Below, piece by piece: positions 44,758-56,040 of a DNA stretch of 64,000 nt; the first letter of the stretch is position 1, and each line of letters begins with the position of its first letter. Below the pieces are notes generated by a model. That model was given only the letters and a program-made list of their open reading frames with translations, had not been told where the DNA came from and made no database searches. Source of the stretch: Zoroaster sp. YZ-2022. Its lineage: Eukaryota; Echinodermata; Asteroidea; Forcipulatida; Zoroasteridae. The stretch lies in assembly GCA_029582265.1 (NCBI GenBank), contig CM055828.1, positions 7,955,902 through 8,019,901 on the forward strand. The letters are read 5' to 3'. The position numbers and the translations under genes are program-made.

Positions 44758-44790
44758 CTTTAACAAAACAACAGCTGTTTAAACAGCTAA
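42217..44790 (+). mobile_element. Large hairpin-capped element, copy B, with THAP insert
   Basis: Matches copy A almost throughout. The module at 43437-43831 replaces the unrelated module of copy A at the same joints (after ATATAAAATTTAAA and before TCAACCAGAAGAGGGCGC). The 3' end is a 16-bp perfect palindrome AGCTGTTTAAACAGCT at 44773-44788, finishing CTAA, immediately followed by the next CTAGAGCTC. Confidence 0.85.
43733..43825 (+). pseudogene. Captured 5' fragment of a THAP-domain gene
   Basis: ATG 43733 starts MPGRCVSAGCSNTT, then KDGVSLHLFP. This is the first half of a THAP zinc finger (C-x4-C and the LHxFP motif), a DNA-binding fold of animal transcription factors and P-type transposases. 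The second half with its C-x2-H is missing because the sequence switches back to the element near 43830. The 300 bp upstream look promoter-like (CCCGCCCC, ATTTGCAT, TGACGTAA, CCGGAA), so the capture probably includes the leader. It is not a working protein. Confidence 0.75.
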
Positions 44791-46199
44791 CTAGAGCTCA
44801 ATTGTATTCGTGAACGAATACCCAGCTGTTTCGCTATTTTTTATCATATTAATTTCCACTTTGAGCGGCTCTAACAACATTGCTGTATTTGAACTTCTGG
44901 TTTCGACCGGAAGCAAACGTCACAATAAGGTCATATTTGCACGAATTGTCAAGTGGGTAACGACCTACAATATGGCTCAAAGATCATAATTATAGCTATT
45001 GTGGTTCAAAAGTTATAAATTTTTAAATAGTTTTTCAATATTAATCTTTAACTTAGTGCAACTTGACACCTGATGACGTCATAATGACGTAATTTATTTT
45101 GATATTTAAGTTGAATCATAAGCTACAATATGTCATATCATTTGTGGTAATGTGACATTAGCAAGTGTACAAGTGGAAATAACATCTTTTTAAACCTGTC
45201 GCTAGAGGTCGCTCTTGCATATGATGACGTCATCAAACCTACTATCCAAAAGAGTACACCCTACTGATGATTACATGCACAGAAATCATAGCATTATTTT
45301 TTATCATATTGGCTGTACAGCTCTTTAAACTTGAACTTCCGGTTTGGACCAGAAGCTAAGGTCAAAATGGGGTCATATCTGTGCACGAAATACGGAGTGG
45401 GTAACGACCTACAATATGCTATATAGATGAAATTGATAGCATATGTGGTTCAGGAGTTATTAATTTTTTAATGTTTTTTCATTATTAATCTTTGATTTAG
45501 TGTAACTTGACACCTGATGATGTCATTATGACGTAATTTATTTTGATATTTAAGTTGATTCATAAGCTACAATATGACATATCATATGTGGTAATGTGAC
45601 ATTGGCAAGTGTACAAGTGAAAATAACGTCTTTTTAAACCTGTCGCTAGAGGTCGCTCTTGCATATGATGACGTCATCAAACCTACTATCCAAAAGAGTA
45701 CATCCTACTTATGATTACATGCACAGAAATCATAGCATTATTTTTTATCATATTGGCTGTACAGCTCTTTAAAATTGAACTTCCGGTTTGGACCAGAAGC
45801 TAAGGTCAAAATGGGGTCATATCTGTGCACGAAATACGGAGTGGGTAACGACCTACAATATGCTACATAGATGAAATTGATAGCATATGTGGTTCAGGAG
45901 TTATTAATTTTTTAATGTTTTTCATTATTAATCTTTGATTTAGTGTAACTTGACACCTGATGACGTAATTATGACGTCATTGCAATATGCACACTATTGC
46001 ACTATTGCCTTTGGTCCCCTTAAGTTTCATTGCGATCGCATTTATGGAACACTGCAAAATGGCGTTCAGAATGAAACATGTGTTATTGCAATGCACTTCC
46101 GGTACGGAAAGCGCTGAAAAAGAAAAATAAAAAAAAAAGGAAAAAAAACTTTAACAAAAACAAGAGCTGTTTCGCTGCGCTTCGCTACTAAACAGCTAA
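44791..46199 (+). mobile_element. Large hairpin-capped element, copy C, internally deleted
   Basis: Keeps the 5' cap (about 75 bp), then jumps to the repeated subunits near 44868. It holds three subunits instead of two, with CRE cores at 45074, 45235, 45669 and 45972. Ends with hairpin AGCTGTTT..AAACAGCT (46165-46197) and CTAA at 46196-46199. Unequal crossing-over between subunits would explain the change in number. Confidence 0.85.
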
Positions 46200-46302
46200 T
46201 TATCAAACTTACAGACTGTGTGTAGTGCTGAAATGGATAGTTTGCGATGAGCCCTGTCTTGATGTTAATTAAATTTGGCATTTACAGGAACAGCTGTCCA
46301 TA

Positions 46303-46527
46303 AAGTTATAGGGGCTGTATCTTCATGATCAGAGTAGACCTTCAACAGGGCATGGAATTGGTGTCCTTGTTTAAGATGAACACATTGACTGAAAATAACG
46401 GGCCCATTTATGCAGCAGCAACGGTAATATGACCTTATCATGTGGGTATTATTTTCAGTCACTGAATTAATCTACAACTGGCACTACGATTCCATGCCCT
46501 GTTGATTGTAACGATATTGTTCCTTTA
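46303..46527. mobile_element. Family G MITE, inverted copy
   Basis: ATCATGAAGA-type left end near 46310, inner pair GGGCATGGAATTGG / GATTCCATGCCC, and right end GATATTGTTCCTTT. More diverged than the others. Confidence 0.65.
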
Positions 46528-47310
46528 ATGTTTAATACCACACTTCCGATAGTGATTTTATGAAATTTGTCATTATTTAATTTCCGTTTTTCTGTGAAAA
46601 AAACAAGCAAAATGTGTTCGACGACACATCCCATTTCTAAAACTAGGTTAACCTCAGACAAATTTGTATGCATTGTAATTTGCAGAAGCAGTGTTTGTGA
46701 CACCATTATCGAACCGTGCTACAAAAACTGCTATTCAGTTAAAATTTAACTGAGTCCTGTGTATTCAGTTAAACTTTAACTGAATATTGATTTTTCCCTG
46801 TGATGTTATAGCATTGGTTTACAACTACATGGACGTGTACAATTCAAACAAAGAAATGATATTCAAACAGAGAGTTGATGAATGGGTGGTAGGGGTAATA
46901 ATATTTGTGTAACTTAATATTTGTGATTGCAAGTTAATGGCAAACATCAGCTGAATTCCTTTCTAAAGGTCACCAACAAAACAAGAATGATCTCAATTCC
47001 TACCTTCAGTCCCCCTGAGTTATTTTCATCTTTTATGTTTTCTTCTTGTAGCCCCTTACCAAGAGTGGCTTTTAGCCTTGTTTGGGGCGAACTTGCATGA
47101 AAATAAAATAAAATAAAAAAAACGTTTTCGGAGAGTCCGGTCTTACTGTCCTGATAAGCAAGGATGATCTCAACAGACACAAGTACATGTAGACTGTTCA
47201 AAATGTCAAGATTAATTCTCATCCCGGTTCTTCTCAGAATATGTTTTTCTCCACTCGACCCCACTTTATTTCATTCTTACCCATTCCATCATGCAAAGCT
47301 TCAAATTATA
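46528..47310 (+). other. Non-coding gap
   Basis: A short duplication ATTCAGTTAAA.TTTAACTGA occurs near 46733-46782. No gene was recognised. Confidence 0.4.
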
Positions 47311-47606
47311 AGGCCTGTGATTTCTCAGGATTTTTCCTGATTTGAGGATTTTTTTGTTTGTTTACATATCTCCCTTTGCCTCAAAATTGTTGTGAAGGAA
47401 GATACATGTAAGTGACCACCAAGAAAAGAAAGAAGTAGCCTGTATTGTGTCCAAACCTCTAGTTTGTGGGGATGTGGAGATTCTGAAAAACCTTTGAAAT
47501 TAAACATCCAGGAGGTTCAGGGGGCTTTCTCCTTTAGACCAAAGGGAGACCCAAGCCCACTACCTGTTTTTTTCAGGATTTTATACTTTTGTCAAATCAC
47601 GCCCCT
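47311..47606 (+). mobile_element. Family I hAT-like MITE
   Basis: Begins AAGGCCTGTGATTTCTCAGG and ends GTCAAATCACGCCCCTG. Body with AAGAAGTAGCCTGTATTGTG and AAACATCCAGGAGGTTCAGG as in 13249 and 53650. Confidence 0.7.
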
Positions 47607-48212
47607 GAGTCATATAAAGAAAACGTAATACTTGTCATAGAGGAGCTTACGTAGACCATTCTTTACTGTAATGTCTGTTCTGCTTCCGCAATGTGAACTA
47701 GAGTACTCTAAACGTACTGAGTAAACCTCTCGTTTATTTTATTGACAAAAATTGATACATATACCCTTTCTCTTTTCTTTATGAGAGTCATGCGAGGAAA
47801 AACATGTTGTTTATGGACCAGAATCACTATTAAGATACATGTACATGTACTTGTATTACTTGATATACACTGTAATTGGTTGTAATTTAGAGGGAAAATC
47901 CAATTAGCAAAATACTGTGAGTGGATTCCTGAATGAGCGTTGTTATTGCATGCAGCTCTTAGGTCTGTTCAACAGCTCCCCTGCGACGTGAATGATGGTC
48001 TTTCTACTGTACTGTGCTGTGATGTTACATGTAACATACATTGTACATATCAGCACAAGCATCAGCATGATTCACTTTATATAAAAAAAATAATAAAAAA
48101 ACACTTTATTGTGGGAACATTTTTTGGTTGTTTTCCATCTCAGTGACTGATCAAAATGTACAAAGACTTCTTCATAATTTTAAGTGAAGTATCACAACAA
48201 CAAAAAAGTAAA
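47607..48212 (+). other. Non-coding gap
   Basis: Contains ACATGTACATGTAC near 47838. Nothing else was recognised. Confidence 0.4.
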
Positions 48213-48483
48213 TTAACCCTAACCACCCTAAATCCTGCAAAATCCTCCAAGGGGCACTTTTGGGAAAAAATTCAGCACTATTGCAAACTGGTACTTTCAT
48301 CTCTTCAAATGGGACAAAATTACTACCTGGCAAGAAGTACAGGCTATAAGTGCTGAATATGAAAGATCAACGAAAATGCATGGTGCAATTTGAAGATAAG
48401 GGCATGTTTCCAAAAGTGCACTGAGAGAATTTTGGAGGATTCAGGAAGGTTCCTAGTGAGAATACCTTGGGGGTTAGGGTTAA
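48213..48483 (+). mobile_element. piggyBac-like MITE, family 1
   Basis: TTAACCCTAACCACCCTAAA at 48213 and GGGGGTTAGGGTTAA ending 48483. A clean copy with intact TTAA on both sides. Confidence 0.85.
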
Positions 48484-48487
48484 TGTT

Positions 48488-48790
48488 AAGGCCCCCCCCC
48501 CACAAAAAAAAAAAAAAAAATCAAACAAATCTCTGGTTTCAGGTCATAGGTCGGGTTCAAAATTGGTGTGGTGATGCGTTTGTTTTACACGTTAACATGT
48601 ATACACGGTTATTGGAACAACACTAAATTTCCCATACACAAAGTATGGTGGCTTTAGAGAGGCACAGTTGTACAGTTTGGGCAAACAATCATACCCCTAT
48701 GTGAAAAAAAAAGGTCATATTAAAACACAGTGCGGCAGAATTCCAATCAATTTTGGCTGCCATTGGTCATCATTTTATAGCCCCCCCCAA
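48488..48790 (+). mobile_element. Family K MITE
   Basis: AAGGCCCCCCCCC..TCTCTGGTTTC at the left, CCATACACAAAGTATGGTGG in the middle, TTTTGGCTGCCATTGG near the right. It lies four bases from the preceding TTAA element. Confidence 0.65.
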
Positions 48791-48974
48791 AAAAGAAGGA
48801 AAAAATGTAGACATGAGGCAACACGCATGAAGACCAGAAACCTAAGTCAGTGAATACAATAATATTAAGAACATTTGGGTTAGTCACCTAGGGATTTGAA
48901 TGAAAGTGAGGATGATTGTTAAGCTTCTCAGTCTAGATGGAATTGGTGCTACTTGTATAACCGCTACTTGTATA

Positions 48975-48975
<1 letters not shown>

Positions 48976-49005
<30 letters not shown>

Positions 49006-49562
49006 CTTCTTCTTCTTCTTCTTCTTCTTCTTCTTCTTCTTCTTCTTCTTCTTCTTCTTCTTCTTCTTCTTCTTCTTCTTCTTCTTCTTCTTCTTCTTCT
49101 TCTTCTTCTTCTTCTTCTTCTTCTTCTTCTTCTTCTTCTTCTTCTTCTTCTTCTTCTTCTTCTTCTTCTTCTTCTTCTTCTTCTTCTTCTTCTTCTTCTT
49201 CTTCTTCTTCTTCTTCTTCTTCTTCTTCTTCTTCTTCTTCTTCTTCTTCTTCTTCTTCTTCTTCTTCTTCTTCTTCTTCTTCTTCTTCTTCTTCTTCTTC
49301 TTCTTCTTCTTCTTCTTCTTCTTCTTCTTCTTCTTCTTCTTCTTCTTCTTCTTCTTCTTCTTCTTCTTCTTCTTCTTCTTCTTCTTCTTCTTCTTCTTCT
49401 TCTTCTTCTTCTTCTTCTTCTTCTTCTTCTTCTTCTTCTTCTTCTTCTTCTTCTTCTTCTTCTTCTTCTTCTTCTTCTTCTTCTTCTTCTTCTTCTTCTT
49501 CTTCTTCTTCTTCTTCTTCTTCTTCTTCTTCTTCTTCTTCTTCTTCTTCTTCTTCTTCTTCT
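48976..49562. repeat. (CTT)n / (GAA)n microsatellite, about 195 uninterrupted triplets
   Basis: 587 bp of pure CTT with no visible interruption, flanked on the left by a duplicated CGCTACTTGTATAA / TGCTACTTGTATAA. The long poly-Ser, poly-Phe and poly-Glu frames across it are artefacts. Pure GAA/TTC tracts of this length can form triplex DNA. Confidence 0.98.
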
Positions 49563-49873
49563 AAATAAAGTTCATCCATAATTAGGACAGAAAAGAAGAC
49601 AATGAACAGTCACCAGGACAGGATGCCATAAGCAATGGAACAAGATTTGTTAGCCCAGCTCAATCCAAACCAGAAAAGATGCTGGAAATTCACATAGTGA
49701 ATTATGTCCATCACTGGAGTGAAGATTGTACATTACCAAGTTTTCCATTAATTCTGTCTACATTGTGTACCGGCAATTTCATCGATTTTTGGGGGAAGCA
49801 TTTAAAATGCCATTCTGTCAATAGTGATCTTTTTGAAAAGTAAAATAATAAATGAATGCAATTGCCAGCTCTC
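49563..49873 (+). other. Non-coding gap
   Basis: Nothing was recognised. Confidence 0.4.
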
Positions 49874-49881
49874 GATGGTAC

Positions 49882-51708
49882 TAGGGCTGTGCCAGGTATC
49901 CGGATACCCGACCGAAACTGTCATTACCCGGTTCCGTTTTTCGGTTTTACCCGGTTCCGTTTTTCGAGTACCCGTAAACGACTTTTTAAAATTGGGACTT
50001 ACCATTTCAGCGGTGTGAACAGAAATTTTTGACTATTGAACAATGTAATGTTTACACTTTTAGGAGCAATTTTATTCAAGATAACGCCTTTGTAGTATTT
50101 TACAGACATTTTCCATACACTTTTGTCCAACCATGGAGGTAGAATACCTCCATGGTCCAACTGATACATTGTATCCAATCATTAAGACTCAAATAGCCTG
50201 GCTGTGGCATGCTATAAACAAGTATCAAACTAGCTGCTCAGGATGGAATGTTTGCCTTTTGTTCACAGTAATTGGATTAGTGGGACAATAACTGCTGGTT
50301 TATGTCTGCACTGGAGTGTGCACCATGATGTGTTAATAGAGGGGATTTTATTATCGGGACATCCACATTAATTGTTGTCGTAATAAAAAAGTAGTGTTGA
50401 AATTGGTTTTGTTGTGTAATTATTTTGATGTGCCACTGACCATCCCTCAGCATATCACCAACATTTACATTTATTTACCCGCCGCCGATACCGAGCTCTC
50501 TTGTGTATTACATTTGCCGACAAGGTGACAGTTTGTTTCAAAAGAAAGACATAAAAAAGGAGGTGTTAAGTCGGTCATTGTCTTTGAAACCAACAGTAGG
50601 ATCCATAATCAGTCGGATTTGAAAGGTATTATTGGTTGCGGGTTTGATCCTTTCAATTGGGCAGCATATTTTTACAATCACCTAATCTCCTATCAGTTGA
50701 AAAGACGTTTATGAGGGACGAAATGCGGTTGCTTATGATGAGCTGTGAATTATGGATCGTCAAACATTGATGGAGGGGACAAATTGGCTGAATACTAATT
50801 AAAAAGTAGACAAAACACCGATACGTTTTGTTAAGTTATTTTTTGATGAGTGCGCATCCTAAATTTTAGACTCATTTCTTGACTGACCGATCAACACGAT
50901 GCCACGTTCAACAGGGAATAGTCAAGTTTGGTCCCATTTTGAGAAAAAGGGGCCCAAATTGGTAAAAATTCATTCTTTCAAGAAACAATGTTTATTGACA
51001 GGTTTATTGACATGTTTATTGACATTTAACTAAAGTTCATTGTGATAGAAACATGTTAATATTCAAGTTCTGATTTTAGATTCGTAAATTTTTTGCAGTT
51101 TGTTAGTTTAATAATATCAAATATTATTTTAGTACGCAAAATCATGTCCTTATCCAAAGCCAACATGGCGTACGGGATATCCATATTTAGAAGGCAGGGG
51201 CACGGCAAGGCGCAAGCACATGAATGTTTTCTCACAACGGGTTAGTTCTGCCCACATCGCCTTTGACCAATGACATTATTCAACACGTGTTTTGTGACAT
51301 GAACATTAAAGTCAACTTGCTATACGCATGCGCTCTGATCACGCACGCACCAGTGATTATTGTCTTCTGATGATGGTAGTCACTCCCTGACACAGTCACG
51401 TGCGAGGCCGCTGTAGCTGCGTGGTGCACCGGCCATGCGTGCGCGCGTGTGATCAATTTTTACGGTTTTATTTCAGAAATAACTTTCCGTAAATACAATA
51501 TTTTTTCACCAAGATGTTATACTTTAATAAAGATCGAATTAAATATGGTATCCTCTGTATTATAAAGGTCAATTTTGTTAATGTTTACATGTATTTGTAC
51601 ACCAAAGGAGGCATGTTTTCAACAAGAATGAAAACGGGTATCCGGGTATCCGAACTTTCCTGATTTCGGGTATCCGGTTCCAAAAATATCCGAAAACGCA
51701 CAGCCCTA
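49882..51708. mobile_element. Non-autonomous hAT element with TAGGGCTGTGC ends
   Basis: Perfect 8-bp target duplication GATGGTAC at 49874-49881 and 51709-51716. Terminal inverted repeats TAGGGCTGTGC and GCACAGCCCTA, then GTATCCGGATACCCG repeats inside both ends. 1827 bp with no transposase frame. The interior is AT-rich and unassigned. Confidence 0.9.
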
Positions 51709-51716
51709 GATGGTAC

Positions 51717-52594
51717 GCGTATGCACGTGCATACAATGTGTACCCGTCCAGACATCAGTTGGTAAAACTCTGGTGTGGAGATCCAGAGGGCACTTGAGGC
51801 TTAAGTCCGGCATCTTGTAAAAAGCTTCAAATACGTTACAAAGCTAGAACACATCTTATTTTTGAAAGGAATTTTGTCAGCAGCAACACACACACACACA
51901 TTAGAGACTAATTTGAAGCCATGCATGTAACCTCCATCTTTGAATTACTTGTCCAAAATCCCTCTCATAGTTTTTTTTTTAACTTCCCTCTAAAATGAAG
52001 CCCCTGAGGGTCATTGCAGTAGATGGAGAACCAACGTCATGTGTAATACAGCCAGAGGGACCTTGTTACCCAGGATATGCTCTGACTGTTTGAATTTGCC
52101 CAGATGAGATTTGTCGATTGGCAAAATGGGGTTTGAGCATTGCAGATAGGTCTTGCCCTTCATGTATCTCTCCGGTTGCTCGATAGAAGCTATAGTTTAT
52201 ACGTACCTCTAATTGTCAAATAAAAGCTACGGTTACATGTAAATTTATGCGTTATCTGCCGAGCTACACGGAGCATGGACCTCGTGTTTGGAGAGATTGT
52301 GGAAAATCTTACTCAACCATTTTTATGTGACCGTAGAGCAGAGGGTGTTACATATTGTGGCAAGATCTTCTGCTTTATCTCATGCATCTATTTGTATATC
52401 ACACATTGTGAAAAAACAATCACTCACTTTGCAAAAAAGTCTCTCACCAGTGGGCGACATCGGGCACTTCTTGTTCAGAAATTTGTTATCATAGATGCAT
52501 GAGTGACATGAACAAAGTGCTTCTTCCGATTAAATTACACCGATTAAAAACTGATTGTCATAGTAACACGCATGCCCCTTGTACAGTTTGGACA
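51717..52594 (+). other. Non-coding gap
   Basis: A (CA)n run lies near 51888-51900. No exon was recognised; the open frame at 52275-52502 matches no family I know. Confidence 0.4.
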
Positions 52595-52900
52595 CATATA
52601 TTTTGAAACGATGTTCAATTGCAGCCAAAATTGCTGGATCGATTGGATTTCTGCCGTGCTGTGTTTTAAATGACTTTTTCACATTGGGGTGTGAACGTTT
52701 GCCTGATTTGTGCGGACTCTCTTAGCCACCATACTTTGTATGGGAAATTCGGTCCCTGGGTTTACATGTATCACGTATTTCCCTGTTGGCCAAAAAAAAA
52801 TTAACCCCCCAAAAAAGAAGAAGAAAAAAAAACGTGTCACTGCACCAATTTTGAAGCTGACCAGTGACCAGAAACCAAAGACTTTTTTTGTTGGCCTTAT
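52595..52900 (-). mobile_element. Family K MITE, reverse
   Basis: GCAGCCAAAATTGCTGGATC at the left, TTAGCCACCATACTTTGTAT in the middle and GACCAGAAACCAAAGACT near the right. Confidence 0.65.
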
Positions 52901-53649
52901 AATAGGCAATTTTGAGAAATCCTTGGCATCCTTGGCATCAGATGCTCTCACATAAACTTTCTGTTTTTGTCATTTGGACTTGGCACTGCTGAGACCATGT
53001 TATGTGCCAACCACATTCATCGAAAAATCTCTTTCATTAAAACCAAAATCTCATGCATTCTAATAAAATCTCATGCAGGGGGGGGGGGGGGCAAACTGGG
53101 TACAAATCATTATAAATTGTAGAAAATTTTTAATAATGTTGATAACAAAAACAAGAAATTGCGTGGTCTTGAAAAAAAAAATTGGATTGCCAAAGTTGAA
53201 CCTTGGCCTGAGATGCCTGAGATGAACAAGCTGAGAAAACACAAGTCTTGTGATGTGTATCTAATGTACATCACATCAAGTGTTTAGAAAGATGATAGGG
53301 GTGTTTATATCAAAGTGGTTTAATTTTTAGAGTGTCTGGACTGAAACATCATCCATGTAAGAAGATGATTTGGAAGGGGGGGGTGGGGGGTATTTTTGAG
53401 GTAACTCAGAAAAAACTTATGCCTGATGAGATGAACAAGCTGACCGTTTTTTTTTTGGAGGAGGGGTTGAGGGTACTTATAAAGGCTTACATTTTTTTTT
53501 AGTTGCCATGGATAAGATGAACAAGCTATTTAAAGATGATTGGGGGAGGGGTTGAGGATGCTTGGGAGGATTTTTGAGGGTACTTCTGAGGGCTTAGATT
53601 TGTTCGTGTTTAGATTTGAATGTGTTTAGATTTTTATTCATATTTCTAT
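52901..53649 (+). other. Non-coding gap with G-runs
   Basis: G-runs lie at 53079-53091 and near 53378-53390. The phrase AGATGAACAAGCT recurs near 53222, 53431 and 53517, so a low-copy local repeat is possible. Confidence 0.4.
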
Positions 53650-53957
53650 CAGGCCTGTGATTTCTCAGGATTTTTCCTGATTTCTGGATTTTGTTTTTTA
53701 CAAATGTTCCTTTGCCTCAAAATTTCCTTGAAAGAAGAGAAGTAGCCACCAGCCACCAAGGAAATAAAGAAGTAGCCTGTATTGTGTCCAAACCTCTAGT
53801 TTCTTGTTTGTGGGGATGTGGAGAGTCTGTAAATCCTCCAAAATTAAACATCCAGGAAGTTCAGGGGGGGGGGGGGGGTTGTCCTCTAGACCAAAGGCAG
53901 AACCAGCTACCCATTTTTCAGGATTTTTTTTTTTACTTGTGTCAAATCACACCCCTG
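53650..53957 (+). mobile_element. Family I hAT-like MITE
   Basis: CAGGCCTGTGATTTCTCAGG to GTCAAATCACACCCCTG. This copy gives the uninterrupted reading across the site where a LINE inserted at 60919-63145. Confidence 0.75.
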
Positions 53958-54693
53958 TTTTTCATTGGAAGACTGAACTTTTTTTTTTATAGCAATTGAA
54001 CAATTCCTCCTCAGTCTTGCCATCTCGACGTTTATTCATTTTAATGATTTTTGGTTTTTGATGTATTTTCTGTGTGCTTTTAAGAATTGTTTCATGGAGA
54101 GAAATAAAATAATAATAATAAATAATAACAAGTTGGAGATGGGGGAATTTTTGGGGGGCAAGTGGTCGTAGATTTACAAACTTTAACTATGTAAATTATA
54201 GCACCTCATTCAGAAAAATTTCATGAGATGATTGATATTATTATCAACTGTATACCAACTGTAAATGTCACCTTTAAAATTTTTCTTTTTTTTTGGTTAA
54301 ACATATTGATCTACTAAACAGCTTGTATGAGAGTGATTCTTGGTCTTTGTGTAATGATTTCAGTTCCAGTTGGGAACTTAATAGTTATTTAAGAAATTAA
54401 ATTAGAGAAATTTAAGGTAATTATTTTGTAGGGTATTTTTGGCATCAAGCAGATTTAAAAGCAAGGTACAACCTTCAGGCCTGAAATTTCAACAAAGGCC
54501 ACGACCTCTGTTGCCCTGGTCTTGGCCTTGGTGCCCCTTAAAAGAAAATTCCATAGACATTCTGATATTCTAATGGAAGTGTCTTTTACTCAGGAAAAGA
54601 GGACTTGCCCCTACAAGAATGAAATTCCATGCCTGCAAATATGCTTCAGCTGCTTCTACGAGAATGCTTATTTAGTTTCTATGAATCAAGATA
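53958..54693 (+). other. Non-coding gap
   Basis: Contains AAGCAAGGTACAACCTTCAG near 54460, perhaps a scrap of repeat R. No gene was recognised. Confidence 0.4.
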
Positions 54694-54963
54694 TATACTA
54701 CTCAAAACAATTTAGGGAACACCGGATTTTTAACATCAAATAGGTTTGAAATGTTCCATGAACCGGGATTTTCATTTGCAACCCCCTCTCTCTTTCAGTA
54801 GTCATGTCATGAAATGTGTAATCACTACATGCATCCTTTATCATCCGTTTCATTGTGCAGTTGTTTCTCATCAATTCTGTAAAACATTGTGTTTATCTGA
54901 AATAAATGATCTTGCTTTAACTGAGATTATTCCGGTGTTCCCTAAATTGTTTTGAGTAGTATA
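54694..54963. mobile_element. mariner-like MITE with perfect inverted ends
   Basis: TATACTACTCAAAACAATTT followed by AGGGAACACCGGA is mirrored exactly at the right end (TCCGGTGTTCCC..GAGTAGTATA), giving arms of over 30 bp and a TA target. 270 bp, non-coding. Confidence 0.9.
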
Positions 54964-55371
54964 CATTAAACGACCGACCTGCGAACGTTTCAGCATTTTG
55001 AACATGTACATTTTTTCCAAATATTTTCTCCAAATATTTTCTCTTTAAATGAAGGCACTTCAGACTGAATAATTTGTCAGGATAATTTGTTCCGTTTTTG
55101 CATTTGGTGAATAATTCAGAAATGTTGTAATCAGTTATTGTTGTACGTCATTTCCCTTAAGAAAGCCAGCCACAGTTTGTGAAAACACCAATTTAAGTAG
55201 CTTTCAGTGACGTGTTCCAGCTTTTTTTGCCACACTTTATTTCACAACAGAAAATCCATTAGTGAGGTAAGGAATTTCAATAAGGATTTAAGTCCCTTCA
55301 CAAAAACTATACAGACATGTGGGGGGGGGGGTGCTTGGGTGCTGTGCTGCAGTGAACATTACTAATAATGC
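54964..55371 (+). other. Non-coding gap
   Basis: A tandem CTCCAAATATTTT lies near 55016-55040 and a G-run at 55321-55330. Nothing else was recognised. Confidence 0.4.
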
Positions 55372-55379
55372 ATTACAAG

Positions 55380-55662
55380 CAAGGGCGCAACCACTGGGGG
55401 GGTCGGGGGGTTCACGACCCCCCCCTACTTTTATGTGGACCTCCCCAACTTCTGGAACATTTTGGTATTTTATGTATACATGATCCTAGTAATGTCATTC
55501 ATGACATCACAATTATGCAACACTTCCATCAACACGCTGAAATACGTGATATTGAACCAAGACCCCAGCTGCTAGTGGCGTGCTCGCTTCGCTCGCCCGC
55601 AGATCACGTTGCTATTGGCTGCTTGGGAACCCCCCAACTTTCAACACGTGGTTGCGCCCTTG
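55380..55662. mobile_element. hAT MITE with CAAGGGCGCAACCAC ends
   Basis: Perfect 8-bp target duplication ATTACAAG at 55372-55379 and 55663-55670. Ends CAAGGGCGCAACCAC and GTGGTTGCGCCCTTG are perfect inverted repeats. GGGGGGTTC / CCCCCCAA lie inside. 283 bp. Confidence 0.95.
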
Positions 55663-55761
55663 ATTACAAGTAGGGTACATGTACTTCTCTGCCGTTGTCT
55701 TTCTAAGGCGATTTATGTAAATCTTAAATTCAAAGTTCTTAGTAGACTGGGTCTGCCTTAG

Positions 55762-56035
55762 TTCAGGGACGTTTAACCGACCGAAACTGCACTAACCGTT
55801 TAGTGCATATGCTAACCGAAACCAATATTTAAAAAATACGACCAAACAATTTTGTTGTTCTAGATTTTCATTTTTGCGAAAGTTTGTTTATAAATGCTTT
55901 TTGATTGAAAATGTATACATATTGTGGCATTTGCTGATGCTGTAGTTGGTGTGGTCTTCAGGTGTCAACTTTCAGTTAACAAGTTAACCAATTGTGAAAG
56001 TTTTGGTTAAACGGTTAGCGAACTAACCAGTAACT
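55762..56035. repeat. Element with GTTTAACC-rich inverted ends
   Basis: GGGACGTTTAACCGACCGAA and CACTAACCGTTTAGTGC at the left; GGTTAAACGGTTAGCGAACT at the right. Probably one small DNA transposon. A related block is at 35343. Confidence 0.5.
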
Positions 56036-56040
56036 GCATG

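Noticed and set aside
48884..49579. Long poly-Glu, poly-Ser and poly-Phe reading frames
   Set aside because: They are the three readings of a pure CTT/GAA microsatellite, with no coding context at either end.
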